Assembly (NCBI GenBank): GCA_022839995.1
Contig: JALHIN010000029.1
Coordinates: 1 to 23,983 of the forward strand
From: 79-D21 sp022839995
GTDB taxonomy: Bacteria; Synergistota; Synergistia; Synergistales; 79-D21
Direction: 5' to 3'
DNA length: 23,983 nucleotides
The notes under the pieces were generated by a model that did not search any database, had not been told where the DNA came from, and saw only the letters and a program-made list of their open reading frames with translations. Position numbers and translations under genes: made by a program. Shown piece by piece: positions 14,695 to 22,625 of this stretch (the stretch's first letter is position 1; every line of letters begins with the position of its first letter).

Positions 14695-15783
14695 ATGTTC
14701 ATCGACACGGCCGATATCGTCTTTTTAAGGCTCTACGACGTGGCGGACGAGATCCGTCTCGAGCGCCTTTCCTCAAACCTGTTTGCCGGGAGGCTGCCGT
14801 TTCGCCAGGGACTCGTCCGGGTAGACAACCAGTCCATCGACCTTGTCCGACCACCGGCCGCGGTGGAACTCGGGCCGCAGTCCTGGGTCGTCGGCGGGGA
14901 TCACCTGGATGTTTCTCTTTCGGCCCGTTTTTTTGATTTCGGGGTGATCTCCCTTGGAGCAACGGCAACGCTCCACAATTTGAACCTGGAACAATTTGCC
15001 GACCGGGCGATCCAGTTGGGAATGGGGCCGGACCTCGACCGACTGTTCGAAACGGAGCTCCGAACCCTGATGGACTCGGTCGCGGAGACCCTGGTGGATC
15101 GGAGGGGGACGGCCTCTTTTTCCGAGGAATACACCCTGTACGTGGTGCGAAAGACTGCCGAGCCGGTTACGAAAAACGACCTACGTGAGCTCCCGGCCCT
15201 GATCCGACTGATCTTCGGCGAGAAAAAGCCCCTGAGCCGGCAGCAGGCTCACCTGGCGCTGGAAAACGCTTTTTCGTACACGGAAAACGACCTGATCATC
15301 CTGAACTACAACAACGCCTTCATCGTGGAAGAGGGAGACTACGCGGACCTCAGGCTGCTCCTGGAATACGCCAACGTCCAGCTTTTGGAGGCTCGCTACT
15401 ACGACGACCTGCTGAACCGAAGGCTGGAAAAACTGTTCAAGGACCTAGGCGAAACCCGGTGGGGACTTTTCTCGGTGTTTTCCGGAAAAATGAGCCGTAT
15501 CTCGCGGACCGCCATGCAGCTGATCCTCGAAACCGAGCTCATGACAGACCACCTGACCTCGGCGGTCCGGGTCACGGAAGATGTGTACTATGCGCAGATC
15601 TACAACCGTGCCCTGCAGCTTTTCAGGACGAAAGCCTGGCTGACGCGGATGGACGAGAAACTGCGTGCGATGCGGGAGACGGTTGAACTGTTGAACCAGG
15701 AGTTCACCAGCCGGCGGGCCGAAATCCTGGAATGGATCATCATCCTGCTGATTGCCGTGGAAGTTGTCAGGATCTTCCTATGA
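14695..15783 (+). CDS. RMD1/YagE-family (DUF155) membrane-tail protein
   Basis: The start at ATG 14695 follows a G-rich ribosome site (AAAAGGGGGG). The 362-residue product fits the DUF155 family named after yeast Rmd1 and YagE. Visible features are the N-terminal TADIVFLRLYDVADEIRLERL, a beta-rich middle, NAFSYTENDLIILNYNNAFIVEEGD, the helical LLEYANVQLLEARYYDDLLNRRL, the repeated pattern MTDHLTSAVRVTEDVYYAQIYNRALQLF, and a single C-terminal membrane helix (WIIILLIAVEVVRIFL). The mitochondrial members act at the inner membrane; the bacterial role is not established. Its stop overlaps the ygiQ start (ATGA), so the two are translationally coupled. Confidence 0.82.
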   Translation: MFIDTADIVFLRLYDVADEIRLERLSSNLFAGRLPFRQGLVRVDNQSIDLVRPPAAVELGPQSWVVGGDHLDVSLSARFFDFGVISLGATATLHNLNLEQFADRAIQLGMGPDLDRLFETELRTLMDSVAETLVDRRGTASFSEEYTLYVVRKTAEPVTKNDLRELPALIRLIFGEKKPLSRQQAHLALENAFSYTENDLIILNYNNAFIVEEGDYADLRLLLEYANVQLLEARYYDDLLNRRLEKLFKDLGETRWGLFSVFSGKMSRISRTAMQLILETELMTDHLTSAVRVTEDVYYAQIYNRALQLFRTKAWLTRMDEKLRAMRETVELLNQEFTSRRAEILEWIIILLIAVEVVRIFL

Positions 15784-17675
15784 ACAGGCGGATAGGGCGC
15801 GGGGCCTTTCTCCCCGTTTCCCGGAAAGACATGGAAGAGCGAGGCTGGAAAGAACTGGATTTTCTCGTGGTCAGCGGAGATGCCTACGTGGACCACCCTA
15901 GCTTCGGTCACGCGATCATTGCGAGGGTCCTCGAACGGGAAGGATACCGGGTGGGGATCCTGGCGCAGCCGGACTACCGTTCCCCGGAAGCCTTCCTGGC
16001 AATGGGACGTCCCCGCCTGGGGGTGCTCGTTTCGGCGGGAAACCTGGATTCGATGCTGAATGCCTTTACGGCGGCGAAGAAACGCCGGCACACCGACAGC
16101 TATTCCCCGGGAAACCGGGCGGGCCGAAGGCCGGAACGGGCCACGATCGTCTACTGCAACCGGGTTCGGCAGGCCATGGGCAACGTCCCCGTCGTCATCG
16201 GCGGAATCGAGGCGAGCCTGAGACGGTTTGCCCATTACGACTACTGGGACGACGCGGTTCGGCGCTCTATCCTGGTGGACAGCGGGGCCGACCTCCTGGT
16301 GTTCGGGATGGGCGAGCTGCAGGTTCTGGAAATTGCCCGCCAGCTGGCTCTCGGAATCCGCCCAGGAGACATCCGGGACGTGGCGGGGACCTGCTGGATG
16401 GCATCCGAGAGAGACGAGGTCTGGAAGGAATCGGTGGAACTCCCCTCTTTCGAGGCTGTCCTGGAGTCCAAAACGGCTTTTGCCGAGGCATTCCGTCTTT
16501 TTTACCTGGAGCAGGACCCCATCCGGGGGAAAACCCTCCTGCAGCTCCACGGCTCGAGGTGGGTCGTCCAGAACCCTCCCGCAAGACCGCTGACGACGGA
16601 GCAGCTGGACTCGATCTACGAACTCCCCTATACGAGGTCGGCTCACCCGGACTACGATGCCGAGGGCGGGGTTCCTGCCATTCAGGAGGTCCAGTTCAGC
16701 CTGGTGAGCCACAGGGGATGTTTCGGAAGTTGCAGCTTTTGCGCGATCACCTCCCACCAGGGGCGCATCATCCAGTCCAGGAGCAGGGAGTCTCTCGTGG
16801 AAGAAGCGGCCTTGCTGACCCGGTTACCGAATTTCAAGGGATACATCCACGATGTGGGTGGGCCGACCGCGAATTTCCGCCATCCGTCCTGCGAAGGCCA
16901 ACTCGAAAGAGGCACCTGCCGAGGACGTGAGTGTCTCGGTTCAAAGCCCTGTCCGAAACTGAACGCAGACCATTCGGAATACCTGGACATCCTAAGGGCG
17001 GTCCGCTCTGTCCCCCGAGTCAAAAAGGTCTTTGTCCGTTCCGGGATCCGATACGACTATCTCCTCGCAGGCGGACCGGAGCCTTTCCTGACGGAGCTTT
17101 GCGAGCACCATGTCAGCGGCCAGCTCAAGATTGCCCCCGAGCACGTTTCCAAGAAAGTGACCGAGCTGATGGGCAAGAGCGGGAAGGAAGCCTACCTTGC
17201 GTTTGTCGAGGCTTACAGGAGGGTGAACGCGAAGCTGGGAAAGGAACAGTACCTGGTCCCGTATTTCATGTCGAGCCATCCGGGAGCGGGACTCAAGGAA
17301 GCGGTGGAACTGGCCGAATTTCTCCGGGACACGGGAATCCACCCGGAACAGGTCCAGGATTTCATCCCAACCCCCGGGACCCTTTCCACCTGCATGTACT
17401 ACACGGGAATCCATCCACTAACAAGAGAACGGGTCTACGTGGCGAGGAGCCCCCACGAGAAGAAGCTCCAGCGAGCTCTTCTCCAATACAGGGATCCGAA
17501 GAACGCGGACCTGGTGAGAGAGGCACTGGAAAGGGCAGGGCGGACGGACCTGATCGGGTTTGGCCCCCAATGTCTCGTTCGGCCGCGGGGAGTTCCAGGA
17601 GGCCCGCCTGCGGGGAAAAGCCGCACCCGGCGGCAAAAGGAGGGGAAAGGCCGTGCCGATCGAAGGAAAAATTGA
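15780..17675 (+). CDS. ygiQ: YgiQ-family (UPF0313) radical SAM protein
   Basis: The 631-residue protein from ATG 15780 overlaps the preceding stop. The N-terminal domain carries the family blocks FLVVSGDAYVDHPSFGHAIIARVLE, GYRVGILAQPDY, LVSAGNLDSMLNAFTAAKK, YCNRVRQAMGNVPVVIGGIEASLRRFAHYDYWD and LLVFGMGE. The radical SAM cluster motif is HRGCFGSCSFCAITSHQGR, with Cys314, Cys318 and Cys321 as ligands of the [4Fe-4S] centre that cleaves S-adenosylmethionine. IHDVGGPTANFR follows, then a Cys-rich segment (CRGRECLGSKPCP). The C-terminus includes HPGAGLKEAVELAEFL and VQDFIPTPGTLSTCMYYTG, diagnostic of YgiQ. The reaction is unknown. The last 23 bases overlap the msrA start. Confidence 0.93.
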   Translation: MNRRIGRGAFLPVSRKDMEERGWKELDFLVVSGDAYVDHPSFGHAIIARVLEREGYRVGILAQPDYRSPEAFLAMGRPRLGVLVSAGNLDSMLNAFTAAKKRRHTDSYSPGNRAGRRPERATIVYCNRVRQAMGNVPVVIGGIEASLRRFAHYDYWDDAVRRSILVDSGADLLVFGMGELQVLEIARQLALGIRPGDIRDVAGTCWMASERDEVWKESVELPSFEAVLESKTAFAEAFRLFYLEQDPIRGKTLLQLHGSRWVVQNPPARPLTTEQLDSIYELPYTRSAHPDYDAEGGVPAIQEVQFSLVSHRGCFGSCSFCAITSHQGRIIQSRSRESLVEEAALLTRLPNFKGYIHDVGGPTANFRHPSCEGQLERGTCRGRECLGSKPCPKLNADHSEYLDILRAVRSVPRVKKVFVRSGIRYDYLLAGGPEPFLTELCEHHVSGQLKIAPEHVSKKVTELMGKSGKEAYLAFVEAYRRVNAKLGKEQYLVPYFMSSHPGAGLKEAVELAEFLRDTGIHPEQVQDFIPTPGTLSTCMYYTGIHPLTRERVYVARSPHEKKLQRALLQYRDPKNADLVREALERAGRTDLIGFGPQCLVRPRGVPGGPPAGKSRTRRQKEGKGRADRRKN

Positions 17676-18297
17676 GATTTTGCAGGAAACCGCAACGTTT
17701 GCCCTTGGCTGATTCTGGGGGCCTGACGCCCGGTTCGGGAGTCTTGACGGAGTCCTCCGCACCCGAGTCGGCTACTCTGGGGGCAGTACGCCGCACCCGA
17801 CATATTCCGACCTCGGAGACCATTCCGAGACGGTACAGGTCGATTTTGATCCAGGAATCCTCCGATACGGGAGGCTAGTTGAAATTTTCTGGGAATCCCA
17901 TGATCCGACCAGGCCGGCCTGGTCCCGCCAATATGCCTCTATTCTTTTCGTGCATTCCGAGGCCCAGGAGGAAGAGGCCCAAAAAAGCTGGAGCCGAGTG
18001 GCCTCCACCCATGGACGTCCATTGGTCACCCGGATTCGTCCTTACACGGGATTTACCAGGGCCGAGGATTATCACCAGAAATACTATTTACGACGCGATC
18101 CCTTCCTGATGAAGGCGTTCAGGCATCTCTTTCCCGATGAAGAGGCTTTTGCCGATTCAACGGCAGCCGCGCGGGTGAACGGATTCCTTGCGGGATACGG
18201 CGATCCGGCCGTTTTCAACGGTCGGGAACCACTCTGGGGCCTGTCCGACGAAGCCTGGGAACGCCTCCGAAAGATCGCTGCAGGGCGTTTTTTCTGA
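17653..18297 (+). CDS. msrA: Selenocysteine-containing peptide methionine sulfoxide reductase MsrA (TGA recoded at residue 20)
   Basis: MsrA reduces methionine-S-sulfoxide in proteins. The frame starts at GTG 17653 with AGGAGG nine bases upstream, inside the end of ygiQ. Translation reads VPIEGKIEILQETATFALG, then TGA at 17710-17712, then FWGPDARFG. The TGA is exactly where MsrA has its catalytic Cys (G-C-F-W-G). Downstream is normal MsrA with no other stop: TRVGYSGG, TYSDLGDHSETVQVDFDP, EIFWESHDPTRPAWSRQYASILFVHSEAQ, and RAEDYHQKYYL. Length is 214 residues counting Sec20. The protein contains no cysteine, so there is no resolving Cys. A normal Cys MsrA broken by mutation is the alternative, but the exact position, intact ribosome site and intact remainder argue for selenocysteine. 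A caller that stops at TGA would leave a false fragment beginning at GTG 17950. The selA/selB/selC genes are not in the window. Confidence 0.9.
17713..17740 (+). promoter_or_regulatory. Candidate bacterial SECIS hairpin after the msrA TGA
   Basis: Directly after the TGA, GGGC and GCCC (17719-17722 with 17728-17731) can close a five-base loop. Alternatively CUGGG and CCCGG (17715-17719 with 17729-17733) form a longer stem with an internal mismatch. Bacterial SECIS elements are small hairpins inside the coding region just downstream of UGA, bound by SelB. Position is right, but the exact fold is uncertain and bSECIS sequence is poorly conserved. Confidence 0.48.
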
Positions 18298-18326
18298 AGG
18301 CGAAGTCAACGCTTAAGCCCGGCAGG

Positions 18327-19049
18327 TCAAGGCTCTTGCGAAGAGCTCCCGTCTTCCTGGAAAGGAGGGGCTTCGGGAGGGTTCCCGGGCTCGGAAGATT
18401 CGGGTGTGTCCGGCGGCAGCGCCGTCTCGGGCTGCTTCGCGGGCGGGGGATTTTTCGCTTCCTTTGCCGGAAGCGGCTTTGCATTTCCGGGTGAGGGGCT
18501 GTTCCCGCTTTTTTCAACGATCGGCTTCTCGCGGACCACCAGCTTCATCCCCGGCTTGACGTACCGGATCAGCTCTTCGATGTCTTCGTTTCTCATGCGG
18601 ATACATCCGTGAGTGACCGCTTTTCCGATCGACCAGGGGGCATTCGTTCCGTGTATGGCCAAGTTCCATGGGTTTCTGAAACTGATGGCCCATTTTCCGT
18701 AGACGTCCTTCTGCGGTTCTCCCGGTTCGTTGAAGACTTTCGGGTCGAACACCCACTTGCTGGAGTCCGCGATGCGGCGAATGGTGAAGACGCCGACCGG
18801 AGTGATCTTGTCGATCGGGCTTTTCTTGATTCCTTTGCCGCTCCCGATGGCGACACGGTAGGTTTTCAGGACTTTGTCCCCTTGCTTCAGGTAGAGCTTC
18901 CGTTCTTTCTTGATCACTTCCAGCCACCGTTCCGAAGGTTTGGGTGTCCATTCTCCCGGTTCTTTCGCTGCAGGGGTTCCTGCGTTTGCGGGTAGGGCAA
19001 GAACGCAGGACAGCAGAATGGCACACACCCATTTCTTCCAGGATTCCAA
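18327..19049 (-). CDS. Periplasmic L,D-transpeptidase (YkuD domain) with proline-rich tail
   Basis: The enzyme family cross-links peptidoglycan 3-3 or attaches proteins to it through a Cys nucleophile. The 240-residue product starts at TTG 19049 behind GGAGGGGG. The signal peptide is WVCAILLSCVLALPANAG. The YkuD domain (~42-165) begins WLEVIKKERKLYLKQGDKVL and contains TPVGVFTI, IHGTNAPWSIGKAVTHGCIRM with catalytic Cys149, and a short post-domain segment. Residues ~180-240 are a low-complexity Pro/Glu/Ser/Lys tail (PSPGNAKPLPAKEAKNPPPA), likely extended in the periplasm. It lies downstream of the livF terminator on the same strand, so it probably has its own promoter. A 12-bp palindrome, TATCCTAGGATA (19084-19095), lies upstream and includes a possible -10. 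Confidence 0.9.
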   Translation of the reverse strand: MESWKKWVCAILLSCVLALPANAGTPAAKEPGEWTPKPSERWLEVIKKERKLYLKQGDKVLKTYRVAIGSGKGIKKSPIDKITPVGVFTIRRIADSSKWVFDPKVFNEPGEPQKDVYGKWAISFRNPWNLAIHGTNAPWSIGKAVTHGCIRMRNEDIEELIRYVKPGMKLVVREKPIVEKSGNSPSPGNAKPLPAKEAKNPPPAKQPETALPPDTPESSEPGNPPEAPPFQEDGSSSQEP

Positions 19050-19123
19050 GGCGCAACCCCCTCCGTCGCAGGCTTTCTTTTTCTATCCTAGGATACCAGC
19101 CGAAGGGGCGCTGTGCATCCACG

Positions 19124-19157
19124 AAAAAAAGGCCGCGCCGGCGAGGCAGCGGCCTTT
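19124..19157 (-). terminator. Terminator of the liv operon
   Basis: On the minus strand, AAAGGCCGC and GCGGCCTTT (arms 19149-19157 and 19128-19136) form a nine-pair stem followed by seven Ts. It lies 28 bases after the livF stop and marks the end of the transporter operon. Confidence 0.85.
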
Positions 19158-19184
19158 CCCGCATTCCCTTTCCCGACCTTCGGC

Positions 19185-19901
19185 CTAGAGTCCCATGTAG
19201 GCCTTACGCACGGAATCCGATTCGAGCAGTTCCTTTGCAGAACCTTCCTGGACGATGCGTCCCGTTTGGATGACGTAGCCCCGGGAAGCGATTTCAAGTG
19301 CTTCCTGGACCATCTGTTCGACAAGGAGGATCGTCGTTCCCTTGCGGTTGATTTCTACGACGGTTTCAAGGACTTTTTCGACGAGCGAGGGCATCAGGCC
19401 GAGGGAGAGTTCGTCCAGCATGAGAAGCTTCGGTTTCGACATTAGCCCCCGGGCGATGGCGCACATTTGCTGCTCTCCGCCGCTCATGGTCTCGGCAATC
19501 TGGTTCGCCCGTTTCCGGAGAATCGGGAAAAGCGAAAAGACTTCTTCCAGCCGCTCTTCGACCACCGAGCGGTTTTTCTCCGTGTAGGCCCCCAGCTCGA
19601 GGTTTTCCTTCACCGTCAGCTTGGAGAAAAGGCGGCGTCCCTCCGGGACGAAGCTGATTCCCTTTGTGATCATGGCGTGTCCCGGGGTCCTGGAAATGTC
19701 CTCTCCGCAGAAGGAGACCGACCCTTTAACCGGGTGCATCAGTCCGGCGATGGTCCTCATCGTCGTGGATTTCCCCGCTCCGTTGGCTCCAACGATCGCG
19801 ACGATCTCGCCTTCCCGGACTTCCAGTGAGATGCCGTGGATGACGGGGACCGCATCGTAGGCACAGTGGATGTCGCAGACTTTCAGGATCGCTTCGCTCA
19901 T
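19185..19901 (-). CDS. livF: Branched-chain amino acid ABC transporter ATPase LivF
   Basis: The 238-residue ATPase overlaps livG by four bases. Walker A is GANGAGKST within EIVAIVGANGAGKSTTMRTIAG. FVPEGRRLFSKLTVKENLELGAY is the LivF-type Q-loop region. The signature is MSGGEQQMCAIARGLM, Walker B is LLMLDELSLGLMP, and the switch His of canonical ABC proteins is replaced by Q in ILLVEQ, as is normal in LivF. It pairs with LivG at the cytoplasmic face of LivHM. Substrate may be Leu/Ile/Val or another amino acid or amide, as in many Liv-like systems. Confidence 0.94.
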   Translation of the reverse strand: MSEAILKVCDIHCAYDAVPVIHGISLEVREGEIVAIVGANGAGKSTTMRTIAGLMHPVKGSVSFCGEDISRTPGHAMITKGISFVPEGRRLFSKLTVKENLELGAYTEKNRSVVEERLEEVFSLFPILRKRANQIAETMSGGEQQMCAIARGLMSKPKLLMLDELSLGLMPSLVEKVLETVVEINRKGTTILLVEQMVQEALEIASRGYVIQTGRIVQEGSAKELLESDSVRKAYMGL

Positions 19902-20653
19902 ACCCGACCACCGTCCTTCATGGCCTTCAGCCGCTTGCTGAACTTTTCCCCGAAATAGGCCTTGATGACGTTTTCGTCCTCGACGACGGCCCGGGGCCGG
20001 TCATCCGCGATCTTGACGCCCCCGTCGAGCACGACGATCCGGTCCGCGATGGGCATGATCGCTTCCATGATGTGTTCTACCATAAGAATGGTGATCCCAC
20101 TTTCCTTGAGGCTCTTGATCAGTTCGACCATCTGTTTGACCTCGGTTGAGGTCAGCCCCGCCACCGCTTCATCCAGCAGGAGCAGTTTCGGCCCCGTGGC
20201 GAGAGCCCGGGCCACTTCGAGGCGTTTCTTGTTCCCGATGGTCAGCCCCCCCGCCGGCCGATCCCTGAACTGTCCCAAAAAGCAGGTGTTCATGCAATTT
20301 TCAGCGATGGCTTCCGCTTTTTCCGGGTCGGGTTCTCTCAGGTAGGCTCCGACCAGGATGTTCTCCAGGACGGTCATTTCCTTGAGGGGACGGACGACCT
20401 GGAAGGTCCTCGCCATGCCAAGGCGTGAGATCCGGTAGGCCGGGAGGTTGGTGATGTCTTTCCCGTCGAAGCGGATTTTCCCCTCCGTAGGCTTGTAGTA
20501 ACCGGCGACGCAGTTGAAAAGGGTCGTTTTCCCGGCACCGTTCGGGCCGATGAGGCCGACGATCGTTCCCTGTTCGACATCGAAAGAGACATCGCTGTTG
20601 GCCACGAGGGAACCGAATTTCATCGTCAAGTTTCGCACTTCAAGGAGGGCCAT
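19898..20653 (-). CDS. livG: Branched-chain amino acid ABC transporter ATPase LivG
   Basis: The 251-residue ATPase starts at ATG 20653, one base after the livM stop, with GGGGAGGA inside livM. Walker A is GPNGAGKTT, and ARTFQVVRPLKEMTVLENILVGAY is the LivG Q-loop segment. The signature is the divergent LTIGNKKRLEVARALA, and Walker B reads LLLLDEAVAGLTSTEV, with Ala after the catalytic Glu. This variant signature recurs in a known subgroup of LivG proteins, so it is not evidence of inactivity. ILMVEHIMEAIM carries the switch His. The C-terminal VIKAYFGEKF is typical of LivG. Confidence 0.93.
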   Translation of the reverse strand: MALLEVRNLTMKFGSLVANSDVSFDVEQGTIVGLIGPNGAGKTTLFNCVAGYYKPTEGKIRFDGKDITNLPAYRISRLGMARTFQVVRPLKEMTVLENILVGAYLREPDPEKAEAIAENCMNTCFLGQFRDRPAGGLTIGNKKRLEVARALATGPKLLLLDEAVAGLTSTEVKQMVELIKSLKESGITILMVEHIMEAIMPIADRIVVLDGGVKIADDRPRAVVEDENVIKAYFGEKFSKRLKAMKDGGRV

Positions 20654-20654
20654 C

Positions 20655-21659
20655 TCAGTTTTCCTCCCCTTCCGGTTTCCTTCCCCCGGTCTTGACTCCG
20701 AGGTCCTGGAGGATTCCCATGATTCCCTTTGGTTGCCTGATCATCATGAGCATAATGATGATCCCGAAGATGATCAGGTCGACGCCGCTTCCCAGCGAGG
20801 TGAGGTAGGCCCGGCTGTATTCCTGGAGCGGGATCAGGATCGCCGCTCCGAGGAGGGGGCCCCAGAAACTGCCCACGCCGCCAAGGATGGTGATAAGTAC
20901 GAACTTCATCGACATGTCGAGGGACATGACCATGGGAGGATCGACACGGTAGTTGTATTGGACGAAGAACCCGCCGCAGAGGGCGGCCAAAAAGGCCGAA
21001 AACGCCATGGCGGAAAGCTTGACGGCAGAACTGTTCACGCCCAGGGACTCGGCGGTTTCCTGACCCTCCCGGACGGCCCTGAGATAGTAGCCGAGGCGGT
21101 GCGTTTCAATCCAGCGGACGACGCCGAAGATCAGGATGAAAAGCGCTAGCGCCCCGTAGTAAAAGCCGACCTTCGTTTCCGACCAGACGAAGTTTTTCCA
21201 CCCGTCCGGAAGAATCGGGTAATCCAGTCCAAGGGCGCCTCCCACCCAATCCCAAACCATGAAGAGCCGGTTGAAGATCTCGACGATGGCAAAGGTCGCG
21301 ATGGCGAAATAGTGCCCCTTGAGCTTGAAACAGGGGTAACTGATGAGAATGGAGATCAAAGCTGCCAGTACGGCGCCAGCTAGGACCCCCGGCCAGGGTG
21401 TCAATCCGTAAGTGACGACGGCCATCCCGGCTCCGTAGGCCCCAATGCCGAAGAAAACCGAGTGTCCGAAGGAAACCTGTCCCGCATAACCGCTGACGAT
21501 ATTCCAGGATTGGGCCATGCTCGCGTAAAGCAGGACGAGAATCAGGACATGGGCTCGGAAGGAATTGCCGATCAGGCCTGGCACCATGGGCAGCAGGGCA
21601 AGGAGGCAGACCAGGCTCCCCCAGATGTAGTCTTTGGATTCGAATTTCCGTTTTTTCAC
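20655..21659 (-). CDS. livM: Branched-chain amino acid ABC transporter permease LivM
   Basis: The 334-residue membrane protein starts at GTG 21659, six bases after livH ends. About eight to ten hydrophobic segments are visible. Family blocks include AQSWNIVSGYAGQVSFGHSVFFGIGAYGAG, the cytoplasmic EAA-like loop RLGYYLRAVREGQETAESLGVNSSAVKLSAMAFSAFLAALCGGFF, and ITILGGVGSFWGPLLGAAILIPLQEY. The C-terminus, MIRQPKGIMGIL, is standard. It forms the channel with LivH. Confidence 0.94.
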   Translation of the reverse strand: MKKRKFESKDYIWGSLVCLLALLPMVPGLIGNSFRAHVLILVLLYASMAQSWNIVSGYAGQVSFGHSVFFGIGAYGAGMAVVTYGLTPWPGVLAGAVLAALISILISYPCFKLKGHYFAIATFAIVEIFNRLFMVWDWVGGALGLDYPILPDGWKNFVWSETKVGFYYGALALFILIFGVVRWIETHRLGYYLRAVREGQETAESLGVNSSAVKLSAMAFSAFLAALCGGFFVQYNYRVDPPMVMSLDMSMKFVLITILGGVGSFWGPLLGAAILIPLQEYSRAYLTSLGSGVDLIIFGIIIMLMMIRQPKGIMGILQDLGVKTGGRKPEGEEN

Positions 21660-21665
21660 GACGCC

Positions 21666-22526
21666 TCACCACCCGAATAGGCCCTTTGGCCTGACCATGA
21701 TGACCGCCAGGTAGATGGCGAAGACAGCGACATACTTGAAGACCGGTGCGATGTAGAAGCCTGCAAGGGCTTCCACTAGGCCGATGATTACCGCCGCGGC
21801 CAGGGCGCCGGGGATGCTGCCGAACCCTCCCAGTGCCACGATGAGGAAGGCGATGAGTCCAAACAGGGAGCCGACTTCGGGGTGAACCGCCAGGTAGGAA
21901 GTCAGGAGACCGCCGGCGATGCCGACGCAGGCTCCCCCCAGGCCGAAGACCAAAAGATAGATGCGGTCCGTGTTGATGCCCATGAGCTCTGCGGCTTCCC
22001 GGTCCATCGCTGTGGCCTGGATCGCCCAGCCCAGGCGGGTCTTTTTCATGAGGAAGTAAAGGGCAAAAAGGAGCAAAACCGAGAAGAGACCCGTTACGAG
22101 TTGGGGAAGGCCGATTACGATGTCGCCCAGCAGGATTTTTTTCCCCTCGAGAAGAGTGGACTGCAAAATCCTGAAGTTCGGGGAAAAACGGTTCAGGCAG
22201 AGGTTCTTGAGAAACATGGAAAGCCCGAAAGTTGCGAGAAGCGGTGCCATGGCGGCTTTGCCGATGCAACGGGAGACGAGGAACCGGTACGTCAGCGCAC
22301 CGAGGATGAAGACAAAGACCCCGGATGCGATCCAGGAGAAAAGAGGATCCACGTGGGCCAGAAACCCTATCCAGTAGCTCAGGTACATGGCCACCATCAG
22401 GAATTCGCCGTGGGCGAAATTGATGACGTCCATCACTCCCCAGATCAGGCTTAGTCCGGCAGCGACCAGGGCGTAAAGCATACCGGCCAGGAGCCCGTCC
22501 AGCATTACCTGCACAAACGTGCTCAT
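21666..22526 (-). CDS. livH: Branched-chain amino acid ABC transporter permease LivH
   Basis: The 286-residue permease starts at ATG 22526 with GGAGGAAC upstream. It shows the LivH opening (FVQVMLDGLLAGMLYALVAAGLSLIWGVMDVINFAHGEFLMVAMYLSYW), then RFLVSRCIGKAAMAPLLATFGLSMFLKN, the loop TRLGWAIQATAMDREAAELMGINTDRIYLLVFGLGGACVGIAGGL, and LGGFGSIPGALAAAVIIGLVEALAGFYI. It ends VRPKGLFGW, typical of the family. It lies 100 bp after the binding-protein gene, behind a GC hairpin. Confidence 0.94.
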   Translation of the reverse strand: MSTFVQVMLDGLLAGMLYALVAAGLSLIWGVMDVINFAHGEFLMVAMYLSYWIGFLAHVDPLFSWIASGVFVFILGALTYRFLVSRCIGKAAMAPLLATFGLSMFLKNLCLNRFSPNFRILQSTLLEGKKILLGDIVIGLPQLVTGLFSVLLLFALYFLMKKTRLGWAIQATAMDREAAELMGINTDRIYLLVFGLGGACVGIAGGLLTSYLAVHPEVGSLFGLIAFLIVALGGFGSIPGALAAAVIIGLVEALAGFYIAPVFKYVAVFAIYLAVIMVRPKGLFGW

Positions 22527-22562
22527 GCGAGTTCCTCCTAACGGAACGGATCGGATTCGAAA

Positions 22563-22590
22563 GGGGCGGGGGCTTGCAATCCCCCGCCCC
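22563..22590 (-). terminator. GC-rich hairpin between the binding-protein gene and livH
   Basis: GGGGCGGGGG pairs perfectly with CCCCCGCCCC (arms 22563-22572 and 22581-22590) around an 8-base loop, and only TTTCG follows on the minus strand. With so short a U run it is more likely a partial terminator or an RNA-stabilising 3' end. Either would raise binding protein over membrane components, a common pattern in such operons. Confidence 0.6.
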
Positions 22591-22625
22591 GGGTTGGTGC
22601 TTCCTGTAGAGCGAATCTTAGCGGA

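Noticed and set aside
17653..17949. msrA as a pseudogene with a premature stop
   Set aside because: The TGA replaces exactly the catalytic Cys, the frame is otherwise intact on both sides and the ribosome site is good. Recoding as selenocysteine is the simpler reading, pending a check for sel genes.
17950..18297. Separate 115-aa gene starting at GTG 17950
   Set aside because: It starts in the middle of the MsrA domain and is in the same frame as the upstream half; the real gene starts at 17653 and reads through the TGA.
20130..20290. LivG as an inactive ABC protein because of its LTIGN signature and DEA after Walker B
   Set aside because: A subgroup of functional LivG proteins has such a divergent signature; Walker A, the catalytic Glu and the switch His are present.
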